From the NCBI RefSeq assembly GCF_000143415.4, contig NW_003314399.1:263426-327425 (forward strand): 64,000 nucleotides of DNA, read 5' to 3'. The stretch comes from Selaginella moellendorffii (lineage: Eukaryota > Streptophyta > Lycopodiopsida > Selaginellales > Selaginellaceae). Shown in pieces: positions 46,730 to 58,199 of this stretch; the stretch's first letter is position 1, and every line of letters starts with the position of its first letter. The translations under genes and the position numbers were made by a program. A model generated the notes under the pieces. The model ran no database searches. It had not been told where the DNA came from and saw only the letters and a list, made by a program, of their open reading frames with translations.

Positions 46730-46979
46730 TTCGTATAGAGAAACTGGAAAAACAAACTTTTCAGCGTGCGAGTCGACCGCCAACACAAACTTGTTCCTCG
46801 GGGATACAAGCCAAAGGCATTACCGAGTGCTTGCCGAGATCAAACAAAGTCCTGACAGTAAACCCAGAACTAAAGTTTTGAGCAAGAGCGTTAAACTCAC
46901 GAACAAACTGGCCTGAAGCGTCACTAGCAAGCGAGACGAGCAGCAGCGCTCCGATGATCCAGGCCGAGCTGTTCTTCAT
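46730..46979 (-). pseudogene. 5' fragment of an NHL-repeat protein gene
   Basis: ATG at 46979 opens a signal peptide (MKNSSAWIIGALLLVSLASD) and continues QFVREFNALAQNF and TLFDLGKHSV, clearly the same as the start of the longer copy at 57822. A one-base loss after KHSV shifts frame; homology resumes in the next frame (FVLAVDSHAEK) and stops near 46730, just before the PPR start. No further exons follow. It keeps the start codon that the longer copy has lost. Confidence 0.75.
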
Positions 46980-47009
46980 ATCGTGCTCTAAAACACATTC
47001 AGCCTTCAA

Positions 47010-47300
47010 GAGATTGTGATGGGAATGGCACGACCGCGTCGTTTAGCCTGAGATGGTTTCCATTTCCTAACTGGTTAAATACCATGAACAATGGATAAGA
47101 ACAACTTCGAGAAAGGTATGCTGTAGCTTTAGGATGATCTCATGTTCTTTGGAAAATGTGCCAGTTCTGGTGGGTGATTCTCCATATCAAGCACTAATTC
47201 TACTTGCAATGATTTCATCCCAAAATATCACATACATCCCACTCCCAGATCAAGCACACTCTTGGCGGGGGTCGTGCCATTCCCATGACACATGAAGGCT
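47010..47300. repeat. Duplicated flank shared with 57.83-58.2 kb and 44.62-44.95 kb
   Basis: Includes TTTAGCCTGAGATGG, CATGTTCTTTGGAAAATG and CCCAGATCAAGCACACTC, in the same order at about 57,830-58,170. The last piece is a relic of the PPR 3' end at about 44,893-44,945. So the NHL fragment and a strip of the RRP4/PPR intergenic region travelled together. Confidence 0.7.
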
Positions 47301-50300
47301 GAATTCACATTAGATTTTCTTAGGGCTTGCCCACATTTCTGAATACACTTGTATTTACTTTATTTGCATGAATTTATTTGCATATCTTGATCACTCACAA
47401 TGTCAACTAGCAATCCATAAAAACTGAATAATTGGTTTATAAACACTTAAGAAAATTTTCATTTTCATTAGAAATAAATAAACTATCTTTGTCAAACAAT
47501 CCTCTAAATAGCATTATTTCCTCAAAATATTTTATATAAACTAATGATAAAGTTGACTAAAATATTATACCATTTTTTCTCAAATACATATAAAGGATAA
47601 AATAAATTAGTGATAAGCAATTAAAGAGAATAATTTGAAAGCCATTGAGGTTAAATATAAATAAAAATGCAATCTTTTTTTCCAATCAGTTAAAGGTCTT
47701 CGGATATTTAGGGTTAAGATTTTTTGAGTTTGAGTAATATTAGGCTGGATGACCTTAAATTCAAGAGATTACATTTCATATTATAAGGATTATATATTAA
47801 ATTGTTCATTTGTTTTCTTTAACTTTTGTCACTGAGCAAAACAACCTTGAAGATAATTTTGACAATGAAATACAAAAGAAATTGATGGTCTGAATCCATA
47901 TAAAAGTCCAATTAATATAAATAATACTACCACCTATTTATAGTAACAATTATGCTTGTAACTCTTTGTTTCGAGAAGGTTAATTTCATTGTAAAACTTT
48001 GAAGAATTTTTTCACTTGTCATTCCAATTATGAATAGTAGCAAACTTTAACATATTCTAGAGAAAATCAGTTAAAAAAATAGTTATCTCTAAAAAGTCCT
48101 TTATAAATCATTAAAAAACTTTAGTCATACCAAGAAAACTATAAAAATCATGCACTATCGAAAGTATATACCAATTAACCATCTCTCACACCATGTATTG
48201 AAATCAAATGCTCAAAATATTCAATTTCCTCTAAGAAAAACCCACACTTGGATAATTTCAAGTAGGGTTCATTGTCTCTCAAGAATTCCAAAACTCTTTA
48301 TACATGGATCTTATATTCTTTTATTATAAAGCTAAATATTAGGATATCATCAAAGTAATCAATTGTGAAATTTCTTATGCAAGGCTGTAAAATTTAATTC
48401 ATCAACCTCTAAAAAGTCACAGAAACATTTGTCAAATCAAACAGCATCACTAAAAACTCATAATTGTTGCAAATATAATTATGAGTATCAAAAGCTACCA
48501 ATCAACAAATCTATCCTCTTATTACCACAATAACAAAATGTTAATATTGCTAGACCTTTTATCAATCTCCACCCAAGTTAGTTAATAATTTAGTTAACAT
48601 ATATCCACTTATATCGAAAGGGCATAAGGAAAGAAATCCTAAATTATCATTAGTCATGCATATTTAGAATAATGATTAAAAAACTCATATATTTAGATTG
48701 CACTTACTAGTGTTGAAAATCCATAAATATTAACTCCAATCCCTTAATGTTTACTATATAATAAAATTTTGTGTCCACCAAACACTCTTGTTTTTCTGCC
48801 CCTTGCATTAGTCTCATTTTGGTCTTATTAGTTATTTATAAAAAGTGTCTAAATTTGTCAATTAGGTATATTTATAGATGTAAAGAATGTCTCAAACATG
48901 ATAATGTTATTCTTATATCCAAATTTGCAATATAATGTCATTTTATATTTAAATTTTTTGTAAGTTTATCCTAAAAACTAACTTTTAAAACTAGGATGAA
49001 AGCCTAAAGCTAGCTTTCATATTAAGGGGGTCCAAATGTATAGAAAGGATAATAAGTAGGAGGCATTTGTGACCAACCTATTTAACAAGGTATATTTTTC
49101 TTTGTTCTGCATCTAATTTTGTTTAAACCCAAACTCCTTAGCTAGTGGAGTATCTATGTCCTTATATTATACCATTAATATGCCAAAATTAGCATTAGAA
49201 TATATTTGGTTTTATTTTATATATTAATCTTAGTATTGAAAAATTACATTCTCTAAATTTTAATATTGTTTCATACTCTTATTATTTTACTTTTTGATTG
49301 TGTGCTTAAGAGTTTGGCTTTATCCCTTTGTTCAATAACTGAAAACCCTGAAACTTAAATCTTAATTTGTTCCCCTTGGTGGTTATGCTTAAGCTTGTGA
49401 GTGAGCAATTTAAAGTTACACTTTGAGTTAGAAAGATTAATGTTAGTTTATCAGTGGTTACTTTAAGTTATTACCATAATACTATAAGTAAAAATAAACC
49501 TCCTATAATTATTAGTGGATGAATCAAGACTGTAGGATTAGTTTATTGATTCAAGTAGTCATTTATATATTAAAATAAAAAGACTACTAATGCAAGTTTA
49601 AGGTTTGGTCAAGTTGAGCCCGAAAATAAAGTCAAAATAAAAGACCATATCCAAATTTATAAATTTTACCCTAACACAAATGAATATTCATTATTTGGGA
49701 GCCTGCTTCTATAGATATTGGCAGTCAATCCATAGGAGCTAGAAAGTATTGACACCAAAATTATATTTAAACTTTCTGTAAAGCTGGTCTGTGAAGTTAT
49801 ATTGATTATTTTATACTTTCTACTTTTATTTATTAAAAAGGAAGAATATGTGGTAAGATTAAGACTTATAGTTGATTTTATTAGCTAAGCTGTTTCAGAA
49901 AACATGATGGTATTAGAGAACCTTCTTGATATCATTCCTCCAAAGCTAACTCAAGACTAAAAACTAGCAAATGCCCTCTCTTTGACATACAACACACGCA
50001 CACACTCAGACAACTTTGCATTTCCCAGCAACAGAACCAAAAACGTCTAGAAACAAAGGAACACTCTTTTATTCCTTATAATTCTTCAAAACCATTTTGT
50101 TATCCCAGACCAATCTCTCCATCATCTCCACTAGGCTCTTTTAAACCTCTTTTCCATACTATTTTAATTATAGCTTCTCCATTTTTTTCTCTCTCCTCAG
50201 TGATAAAGTCTATTGAAATGTTATCCCATTTGTTTATTTATATATAAACGATAAAAAATTTAGTTGTAAGTAATTAAAAAGAACAATATCTAAAATTTAA

Positions 50301-52029
50301 GGTTTCAATATATAGAGATTTAGAATATTAGGATATTTAGGGCTAAGCATTTTTGAGTTTAAATACTACAAAGTTCACTCAATATTACTTGTTTCAAATT
50401 TGGTATCCTCTCTTGGTTAAGTCTCATGATATGCCAAATATCAATTTAAGCATATAATCCCCAAATGTAAACTTTTGAATTTGGATTTCTTAGGAAGTTA
50501 ATTTACCGTATTGTATAAAGTTTTGCTTGTACTTATTAAAATGTACTAGACACATTAGCAATTTCATAAGTTGACAAAATTAATGTTAACTTATTGGATG
50601 AGTTATTACTATAGTATCATAAGTGAAAATAAATTTCCTATAAGCTTGCTATGGAAGGCAAATAAATTGGTTTATAATTGTTTAGTACGACACTAGTGGA
50701 TCCTTACTATGTATGATTATAAGTGGATCGAGGTTCAAATGGTCATTATTGTATTCTTTCATAAAAAAAATTTAAATTAGATTAAAAACAGAAAATATAA
50801 TGTTTAGTCAAGTTGAGTCCAAAAATAAAGTTATTAGGGATGAAATATCATCATTTTCTCTTCTTTAAAAGATAAGATGTGGTTTTAGAGAAACCAAGTG
50901 GTTTTATTGTTCCATAAATTACGTTTTAATCTAGATGCCACACAATCTTTTAAAGTTCAGGGTGGTAAAGGAACTTGGTTTGTCTAAATATCCTCTTTGG
51001 TTTTCAGAAGTTTATTGTGCATAAAACCATTAAGTTTTATAAAAGCTTGAGGTTCTTGAACTTTTATCACAAAATATAAAAATAAATACTCTTGAGATGT
51101 ATCTATAATGAATTCCACTATATTCACCTTAACATCCCCTAACCCTTCACAAGAGAACAACTTTTTCTATAACATTCAGCTTTGTAAAAATTAAAACATT
51201 AACCCTCCACTTTATTGGTCCAAACAAAAGTTTTTAACTTTATTGTCATCTTCTGATACAATAATTGTTATTTCTTCCCTAAATGTAAAGCATTGGGTAA
51301 TTGGTTATCATGTTGTTTACCTCATTAACCATCCTATTGACCATAGTTGACTGAGTTGGTTTAGTGATGGCATTAATCAATTTTGCTATAAAATCTTTTT
51401 TGACTTTTTGTTACACATCCACCAAACTCAAACCATTGATAAAACATTGCATCTTTAGCAAACATTTGTAAAATTAAAGTAATGATCACAAAACTTACGA
51501 AAATCCTTTGCATGATTTTTAATAACTAGTTCACAAAATCAACTTTTTCAAACTTCTTCACAAATGAAGCATAAAGAACCTTTGTTAAACCACTTAGAAA
51601 TCCTTAATGAAATTACCAAATCTAAAATAAAAACCATAAAAATATTCTAAAAATATTCTAAAACTATTTCATGGTTTAGGGATTTAGGGCTTATTGATTT
51701 CATTGGAATTGGGACAAGGGGATGCTAATCCTAATGAAGCCATGATGAAGATGAAGAGACTGTTGATGATGTCATTATAAAACAAAAGCCAAATTAAAAG
51801 TTCAAAATGATATCAAGGAGGTGAATAAACTCAATGTATAACTTGACTTGGATGTAGAACTTGTAAAAACAAACATAACAAAAGAAACTAATCTATCTAC
51901 AATCATCCATATTCCAAAACTAGAGCTAGGGCAAAAATTCAGTTTGCCTTATCTGTACTAAATTTCTCGCACTTCAATATAGTTGTGCCCCTCAAATGAC
52001 ATTGTCCCCCATCTAAAGGAAACTACCAA
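47301..52029. other. AT-rich repeat block without genes
   Basis: About 4.7 kb, strongly AT-rich, stops in every frame. It contains several relatives of dispersed AT-rich repeats: 47530-47760, about 49440-49880, 50060-50170 and 50210-51480. I see no intact coding region, RNA gene or clean transposon ends. Confidence 0.6.
50210..51480. repeat. AT-rich repeat, inverted copy of 62.34-63.99 kb
   Basis: Reverse-complement matches run through much of the segment: the TAAAGTCTATTGAAATGTTAT end, GTCAAGTTGAGTCCAAAAAT, TATTGTGCATAAAACC, and TAACCAATTACCCAATGCT on the other strand. The plus version at 62.3 kb lies directly downstream of retroelement protease remnants, so this is probably the 3' part of the same element family in opposite orientation. 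Confidence 0.7.
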
Positions 52030-53125
52030 TCATCTCGTGTCTAGGCTGCCTCAAAAATCCTTCATGTGGAGCTTACCCTTTTTGCGCAAAAGTGCCAAGA
52101 AATTGGAAGCACCATTGAATCTGATTCTAGAGAGTCTTTTGCCATGGGCATGAATCAATTGCTCCAAGAGAAGAAGACAAAAGAACTCTCAAAGCAAAAC
52201 TTGAGGGCCAAACACCACCTCTTTCCAGTGGCTTTCTCATACACTTCCAATACCAATTGTATCAACAAAGTGGGCAGAATTGAATTCAAGGTTATCTTGA
52301 GGCATTGGCAGCACACTCCATCAGATTAAAGCCAGACCATCATGGCTTAAGGAGAGGTAATAGTGGGAACAATGATATCACTATTATATCCCTTTGCATT
52401 TATTTCTTTTGGATGAGGATCAATTTTATGCAGAAGTGTGTCATTATGATAGTGATGCACTTAAACTTCTCAATCAATAGCCATGTCTCCACACTTCCCA
52501 TATAATTTGATGAGCAATGGCAGATTCTTGTTTAGATTCCCTCAAAATGTCCACCTTTGCTGCTAAGCCTGAATTAAATTGTAGCCTTATATTATTTCCA
52601 TGGTCTTGTTCATATTCATTAAGATTTGCGGCCTGCCATTGTTGGACTTCCCGGAAGCTTTCCCGGCGACTGTTTGGCTGTCAGCTTGCTTGAGCAAAGG
52701 ACATTTTGAGGCATATTTTCAGTATATCCCATGATACTTCATGCAATTCCAGCATCTCATTACATCCGATAGAAGAGCTCAAGGTGCATGTCCCATGATG
52801 ATCATATTCCATACAACCAACATTGTGGTTCTTCATCCTCCCAAATACTTCTGATGCTTCCACATGTCCATGAGGTTGCTCATGACAAATGCATTGGCTT
52901 CATATCCACACCTCACACCCATCCTACATAAATCTTCCATGCTCTCACCCCTTGTGTACAGATTCACCAGATTCCTTGCCACAAACATGTCAAGATCATA
53001 GCATGCCTTGCAAGCTGCCAAATGAAGAGCCATTCCTTTTTTGGCTTCATCATTTCCTTCAGCTGCTCCCAAGTACTGCGAAAACTTGCTGAGCATGCCA
53101 CACTTGGGAGTAGAGTCCAAGAGGC
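52030..53125 (-). pseudogene. Decayed PPR gene fragments
   Basis: Minus-strand pieces in different frames show PPR character: LDMFVARNLVNLYTRGESM followed by YEANAFVMSNLMDMW, and further down LIKLYGKCGDMAID and SLESDSMV. Stops and frame changes separate them. It is an old P/L/S-type PPR relic; order is consistent with one gene read right to left. Confidence 0.5.
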
Positions 53126-53249
53126 TGTTTAGGATGTGGAATCTATTGCCTGCGTATAAAACTTTTTAAAGTTAATACACTGTTGCAGTCTAGAACTAAG
53201 ATTACCTCTTTTGCTCATCAAAAATCCAGTTTCCATCCTGGAATCAGCT

Positions 53250-53640
53250 GGCACGCTTCTCAAGTTGACAGCCTTGCTACTACGTGCTGGAAAAAGAGAT
53301 CAAGTGCCAAGCAACCTTTGCAGCTATGAGTGGAGATGAAACATTGCAGATCTACATGACAAATCGTTGCTCCTGAATTCACGATGATAGCCAGCCTCCT
53401 GCTGTACCCACAAAACGACTTCTCTATTTCTTCATTGTGAATGTCCCATGCAATGGCTCCTACTTCTGAAACGTACCCCTGATCCTTGAGAGCAGCCTTG
53501 AGAAGCCATCTTGTCCCTATATGCATGAGTTTTGTCCCAAGAACTTATGAATGATGCCATGTTTGTCAATGTTTGAGCTTCTTCTGAACTTTGTCTCCAT
53601 ATGCACATAGGCTGCAGCTTGCTTCTTGTCTGGCTATAAC
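53250..53640 (-). pseudogene. DYW-domain PPR C-terminal remnant
   Basis: Reads SWDKTHAYRDKM (the GDK.HP...I block), then in the next frame LLKAALKDQGYVSEVG and CGYSRRLAIIV, corresponding to the E+ / DYW start LL..LK..GYVPD and HSERLAIAFGL. The catalytic HSE glutamate motif is changed to YSR and the terminal DYW is missing, so a deaminase function is lost. It lies upstream of, not downstream of, the PPR repeats at 52.03-53.12 kb, so it belongs to a different relic. Confidence 0.6.
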
Positions 53641-54829
53641 ATTCTTCCACTTCCCAAGTGATCATGTTTGGCTTGAAACAGAGCGAAATGCCAAAGCAAC
53701 ACTCCTTTATTTCTTATAATTTTTATAACCATTTTGGTATCCCATCTTCACTATGCCATACTATTTTAATTATAGCCTTTCCATTAATTTTTCTTTCTCC
53801 TCCAATTAAACTTCTAGTGTATAAAAAGGTAAAATTATTATGAGTTTGGGGCAAAATATTGGGGGAGATGATGTTCCAGACTTGGATGAATTCCTAAAGA
53901 AGTATGATCCTCATCACTGCAAGTCCTCAAAAGCTGGTGGAACAAAAGACTGTTGTGAGTATATTCTCAGAAATGGTTGTAAGGATTTTTCTTGGCATTA
54001 CTCAATAATGGATTGGTTTTGGGAACCAAGAAAGTATTGACAAAACTGAATTTTGAACTTTCTAGAGGATGCGAAAATCTTGGGTTATGCTGATTATTTT
54101 ATGCATTAAATTTTATTTCTACTTTTATTTATTAAAAAGGAAGAATAATTTTTGAAGGAGATTAAGTGATTTTGCATCTTTTATTAGTTAGAATAAAGAG
54201 CTCTTTAACTACATGATGTTCCTCCAAAGCTAACTCAAGGTTAAAAACTAGCAAATGCTAACTCTCTCTTTGACATGCCTAGTCCATTGTAAAGTTGCTA
54301 AGCTTGCTATCCACATTAGACCACACACTCAGATAACTTTGTGTTTCAGAACCAAAAATGTCAACAGAAAAGAGAAACAAAGAGAAAAAAAGTTATTCCT
54401 TATAATTCTTTAAAACCACCTTTCCATACTATTTAAGTTATAGCCTCTCCATTAATTTTTTCTTTTTGCTAAAATAATAAATTATTAGCGAATGAAATCA
54501 ACTACTTAAACATTCCACATATTCTTCTTTATCAATAAATAAAAGTCGATAAAGCATATCGTTTTCGCCATCTCGACAGCCTCACCACCAAGTGCTCCAG
54601 ATCTGGAGTTACCTACGATCAGCTCATTGCCTGGGTTGCTGTGTCGACCTAGCCAGCATCGCTACACTCAGTGAGGATGAAGTGAAAGCAATCCGTCCGG
54701 TTTTAAGACTTCCAGAACAAAGCCGCAGGTGACCATAACTTGGCAGTCCTTCGCAGTACTACATGCTCAGCACCAGTGATACTCTCGCTTTGAGTTGGCC
54801 ACGGACGCAATGACTTCGTCTCTATATCT
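53641..54829. other. AT-rich block with dispersed repeat copies; one small unassigned ORF
   Basis: Copies of a repeat with TATTTCTTATAATT...CCATACTATTTTAATTATAG (about 53,700-53,790) and its relative at about 54,380-54,470 also occur at 50,060-50,170. A 66-codon plus frame at 53,840-54,040 (starts MSLGQNIGGDDVPDLDEF) is unrecognised and I do not call it a gene. Confidence 0.5.
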
Positions 54830-55260
54830 GGAGATAATCAAGTGAATTACCTTCCCAATTGCCAGAGCTGCCCAAGCCTTCAGTTCTGCCACGAAAGTTT
54901 ATCAGCATCTGTTGAAACAGCTCGTCCGGTTCGTTGTGCTGAGCATAGCCGGCAATCAAGATAGTCCACGATGTTGCTTCCGGGGTATTCGTTTAAAAAC
55001 TTGACGAGGCTTCGACACCTTGCATAGAGATTGTCGCGACAAATATAACCTTTGCAGATCGACGAAGCTCTCTGTGTCTTCTTCACTCCAAACACTGGAA
55101 CAGGTCTTCCAATGCAGTATCAACCGTTTGAGCGTCCAGATCACAGCCTCGGTACTTCATGAGAGCAAGGCATCGTCCGTTGGTGCCGTTTAGAGCGAAG
55201 CCAGAGTGCATTCTAGACCACACTAATCCTGCCGCTTAAACCTCTCGAGCACTCGCTATG
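54830..55260 (-). pseudogene. PPR gene fragment
   Basis: The minus strand reads SWTILIAGYAQHNEPDELF near 54,900-54,960 and, upstream in another frame, GFALNGTNGRCLALMKY near 55,170-55,220. Both are PPR helices; stops and frameshifts lie between. It is a relic of a third PPR gene in this neighbourhood. Confidence 0.55.
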
Positions 55261-55277
55261 CTGGTAGCACCGTACTT

Positions 55278-56120
55278 TCACAAGCTCATAGTCAGAGAAT
55301 CGTCTTCCTCCTGTGCGTTTAGCACTTTAATCCTCCACTCGGGCTCTTTCTTCTCAGTCAGAGAATCGTCCACCACAACTGCCAAAGGATTCGTCACTTC
55401 GATCCGCCACTGAGGGTCCTGAAAGATCGCATTCCTGCGCTGTTTCCTTCGAGATAACATCCATCGCACTAGCAAAACGCACGCAAGCAGCACCAAGATC
55501 GCAACCAAAACCCAGAGAAGAAGCTGGAGCAGCGACCAGGGCGTCCTCCGAGCCACTGTAACCACTGCCGCGGGTGTCGGTGTGGCCATCGCTGCGTTGT
55601 GACCGTCGCGACGGTGGTGGTGGTGGTGGTGGTGGCGGCCTCCATGGTGGTGACCATGGTGATGGTGGTGGCCTCCGTGATGGTGACCATGGTGATGGTG
55701 GTGAACAACCAGAGGAGCTCCATCACCGTGATGATGATGGTACACCGCTGCTGCTGGAGCTGGATCGTGGTGGCGAGCATGATCAAGGAGAGCAGGCGCT
55801 GGAGCTCGATCACCAGGGTGGTGGCCGCGAGCATGAACGAAAGCAGCTGGCGCTGGAGCCGGAGCTGGAACTGGAGCGCCACCTTGAAGAACTGGAGCTA
55901 AAGCTGGCGCTGGCTCGTGGCCTCCATGAGATGCTCGACCATGCGCTGCTCGATGCGCTGGAGCTGGAGCTGGAGCTCGCGGGTGTGAAGCTCGGTGATG
56001 GCCGCCATGCCAGGGCGCTTGAGCTCGGCGGCCAAGCGTTGGAGGCTCATGATCGCGAGAGACCATAGCTTCTTGATGGAGAGAAGCATCCATACCTGAC
56101 GAAACCGCGCGTTCCGACAT
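55278..56120 (-). CDS. Histidine-rich single-pass membrane ORF, 280 aa
   Basis: ATG-initiated, uninterrupted. Residues about 35-130 are Ala-Pro-rich (APAPAPA), about 130-170 are extraordinarily His-rich (HHHGHHHGG units), followed by a hydrophobic helix (LLQLLLWVLVAILVLLACVL) flanked by Arg, and a cytosolic tail with two related modules, PQWRIEVTN...VVDDSLT and PEWRIKVLN...EDDSLT. The His tract could bind metal, but that is inference. Caution: the same bases also give a long open Leu/Gln-rich minus frame and a Gly-rich plus frame because the DNA is low-complexity, so coding status is not certain. No family recognised. Confidence 0.4.
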   Translation of the reverse strand: MSERAVSSGMDASLHQEAMVSRDHEPPTLGRRAQAPWHGGHHRASHPRAPAPAPAHRAAHGRASHGGHEPAPALAPVLQGGAPVPAPAPAPAAFVHARGHHPGDRAPAPALLDHARHHDPAPAAAVYHHHHGDGAPLVVHHHHHGHHHGGHHHHHGHHHGGRHHHHHHHRRDGHNAAMATPTPAAVVTVARRTPWSLLQLLLWVLVAILVLLACVLLVRWMLSRRKQRRNAIFQDPQWRIEVTNPLAVVVDDSLTEKKEPEWRIKVLNAQEEDDSLTMSL

Positions 56121-56423
56121 CTCGAATAGAAAAATCCAAGCGAGAAAATATAACCTAACCCTTGACTTGGAAAAAAATAGTAATACTTTTGCCTTTGTGA
56201 AAAAAGAGAATGGTTTTTTACGCTGTGGATTTGGATCCTCCCCAAAGTCATCGTAGTCATGGAAGCGTGGTACTCGGTCACCAGATGGTTGAGATTGCTC
56301 TCCGCCTCAGAGAACTCGAGCACGTCCATCTCCTCGGCCGGCCGGAACATGAGCGTCAACTTATTTGTAAAACAATGGACTATTCAAGAAGAGTGGAAAA
56401 ACAAAGTTTGTGTGAGCACATTC

Positions 56424-57822
56424 TTAGCTGTGCTTGAGCTTGTCCTTGAATTCCTGCTGGAACTTCTCCAAACACTCGAGCTCATTCCTCGAATCCGGAA
56501 AAGGAAGAAGGGCGAGAAGGAGCAACAGAAGATTCCAAGTTCAGAGAGTTCCATGAAATCAATGAGATCTGGAGGCTCATCTTTCGTGTTTCCAAGGAGA
56601 GAGTGGAGGTCTTGATCTTGTTTGACAGGCGCAGTTGGCTTCGTTTTTACTTCGTGTGCAACACCAAAGAAGACAGACGCGAGGAGCTTTGCCTGATGAC
56701 ATACAAGCAGGAAAAGACTAAAGACGGCACTAGCAAGTTCGCTTCTGCTGCCGAACTTGCAGATCATCGTCCTCCGGAACGTCTGCCAGCAATCTTTCAG
56801 TGTTCCCCAGCTGATCGCCTCCCTAGAAATATTTTCATAAGAGTCACCAGCTTTGCTCGTGAAACTTACTTGCCGGAGTCGCTGATCAAGTATCTTCCAA
56901 ATTATAAAAGCTCCCAGAGGCATCCCCAGACAGACGCCAAGCAGCACTACGGGAATTAAAGCCCATTTTTGTGATCCTGATCATGAAATCAACAAAAAGC
57001 AGGAGTTTTAAATCCAATCGAAAGAAAAAAAATTCAGGTAAAGGATGAGAAGGCACCTGAAACGGCTGAATCACTTGAATCACACGACTTTGGATCATCG
57101 ATTTGTATCTCGCGAATCAGCCGGTTCCGTGATCGGCTATGAGTAAGGAGCCACAAGAACACGCCATGCTAAAGTCGCTTGAGAAACGAGCTGTGTCTCC
57201 GGGCTGTCGGCAATGCCTGGCCTTCGAGAGCTACCTCCGGCAATGGTGGTCACTGTTGGAAACAGAAAAAATGTTCTAGAGATTTTTAAAAGAGAAAACG
57301 AACCTACCTTCGCCATCCTTGCTGATTTTGCGTATAGCCAAGTTCGTCGTATCCGCCACAAAGACCGCGCCATTGTCGCAAATAGCAAGGCTTTGTGGGC
57401 GATTAAAACGTGACTTTGCCGCGGGGCCGTCGACATAGCCGGACTCCCCCACGTGTGAACCGGCAAAAGCTTCCAAGCTGCTATCTAGAGGAAAAAAATA
57501 CTTAAGCTTTGGCACCACAAAACGAAGCATAAGAAAGCCTCTAGTGCTTACTCTGCGAGAGTGGCAGTCTCAGCTTCCATATACGATTGCCACTAGAATC
57601 GAGCGCCAACACAAACTTGTTCTGCGGGTCTGGAAACAAGCCAAAGGCATTTACCGAGTGCTTGCCGAGATCAAACAAGGTCTTGACAGTAAACCCAGAA
57701 CAAAAGTTTTGAGCAAGAGCGTTAAACTCACGAACAAACTGAGCTGAAGCGTCATTAGCAAGCGAGGCGAGCAGCAGCGCTCCGATGATCCAGGTCGAGC
57801 TATCGTGCTCTAAAACCCTCAA
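56424..57822 (-). pseudogene. NHL-repeat transmembrane protein gene, decayed
   Basis: The pieces match the plant NHL-domain protein layout. First a signal-peptide exon (57552-57822), then exon 57308-57484 (GYVDGPAAKSRF, NGAVFVADTTNLAIRKIS), then exon 57057-57252 (VTTIAGG...; RFSSDFSMACSCGSLLIADHG; NRLIREIQIDD), then exon 56424-56976 with a membrane helix (VVLLGVCLGMPLGAFII) and cytosolic tail. Damage: the start ATG present in the 46.98-kb copy is deleted here; one-base losses near 57,210 and 57,132 shift frame; one or more shifts lie in the tail. Splice sites remain. It is most likely a pseudogene; assembly errors could explain the single-base changes but not the lost start. Confidence 0.65.
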
Positions 57823-58199
57823 GCGTCGTTTAGCCTGAGATGGTTAGAAGACCCTTGAATCATAATTGAACTGTGTGTTCACGCCATTCGCAAGCTACAA
57901 AGAGTTATCAAGCGAGGCCGTGGAAACACATGGATTTTGGTACTAGGACCATTCGTGAACAATGGATAAGAACAACTAAGATCCATCGAAAAGGTATGCT
58001 ATATATGAAGAAGCTTTAGGATTATCTCATGTTCTTTGGAAAATGTTGCCAGTTATGGTGGGTGATTATCCATATTGAGCACTAATTCTACTGTGAGAGA
58101 ATATCAGATCATTGCAATGATTTCATTCCAAAATATCACATATGTCCCTCTCCCAGATCAAGCATGGAATGTTCAAATTCAGGGCTGAAAGAGATTGTG

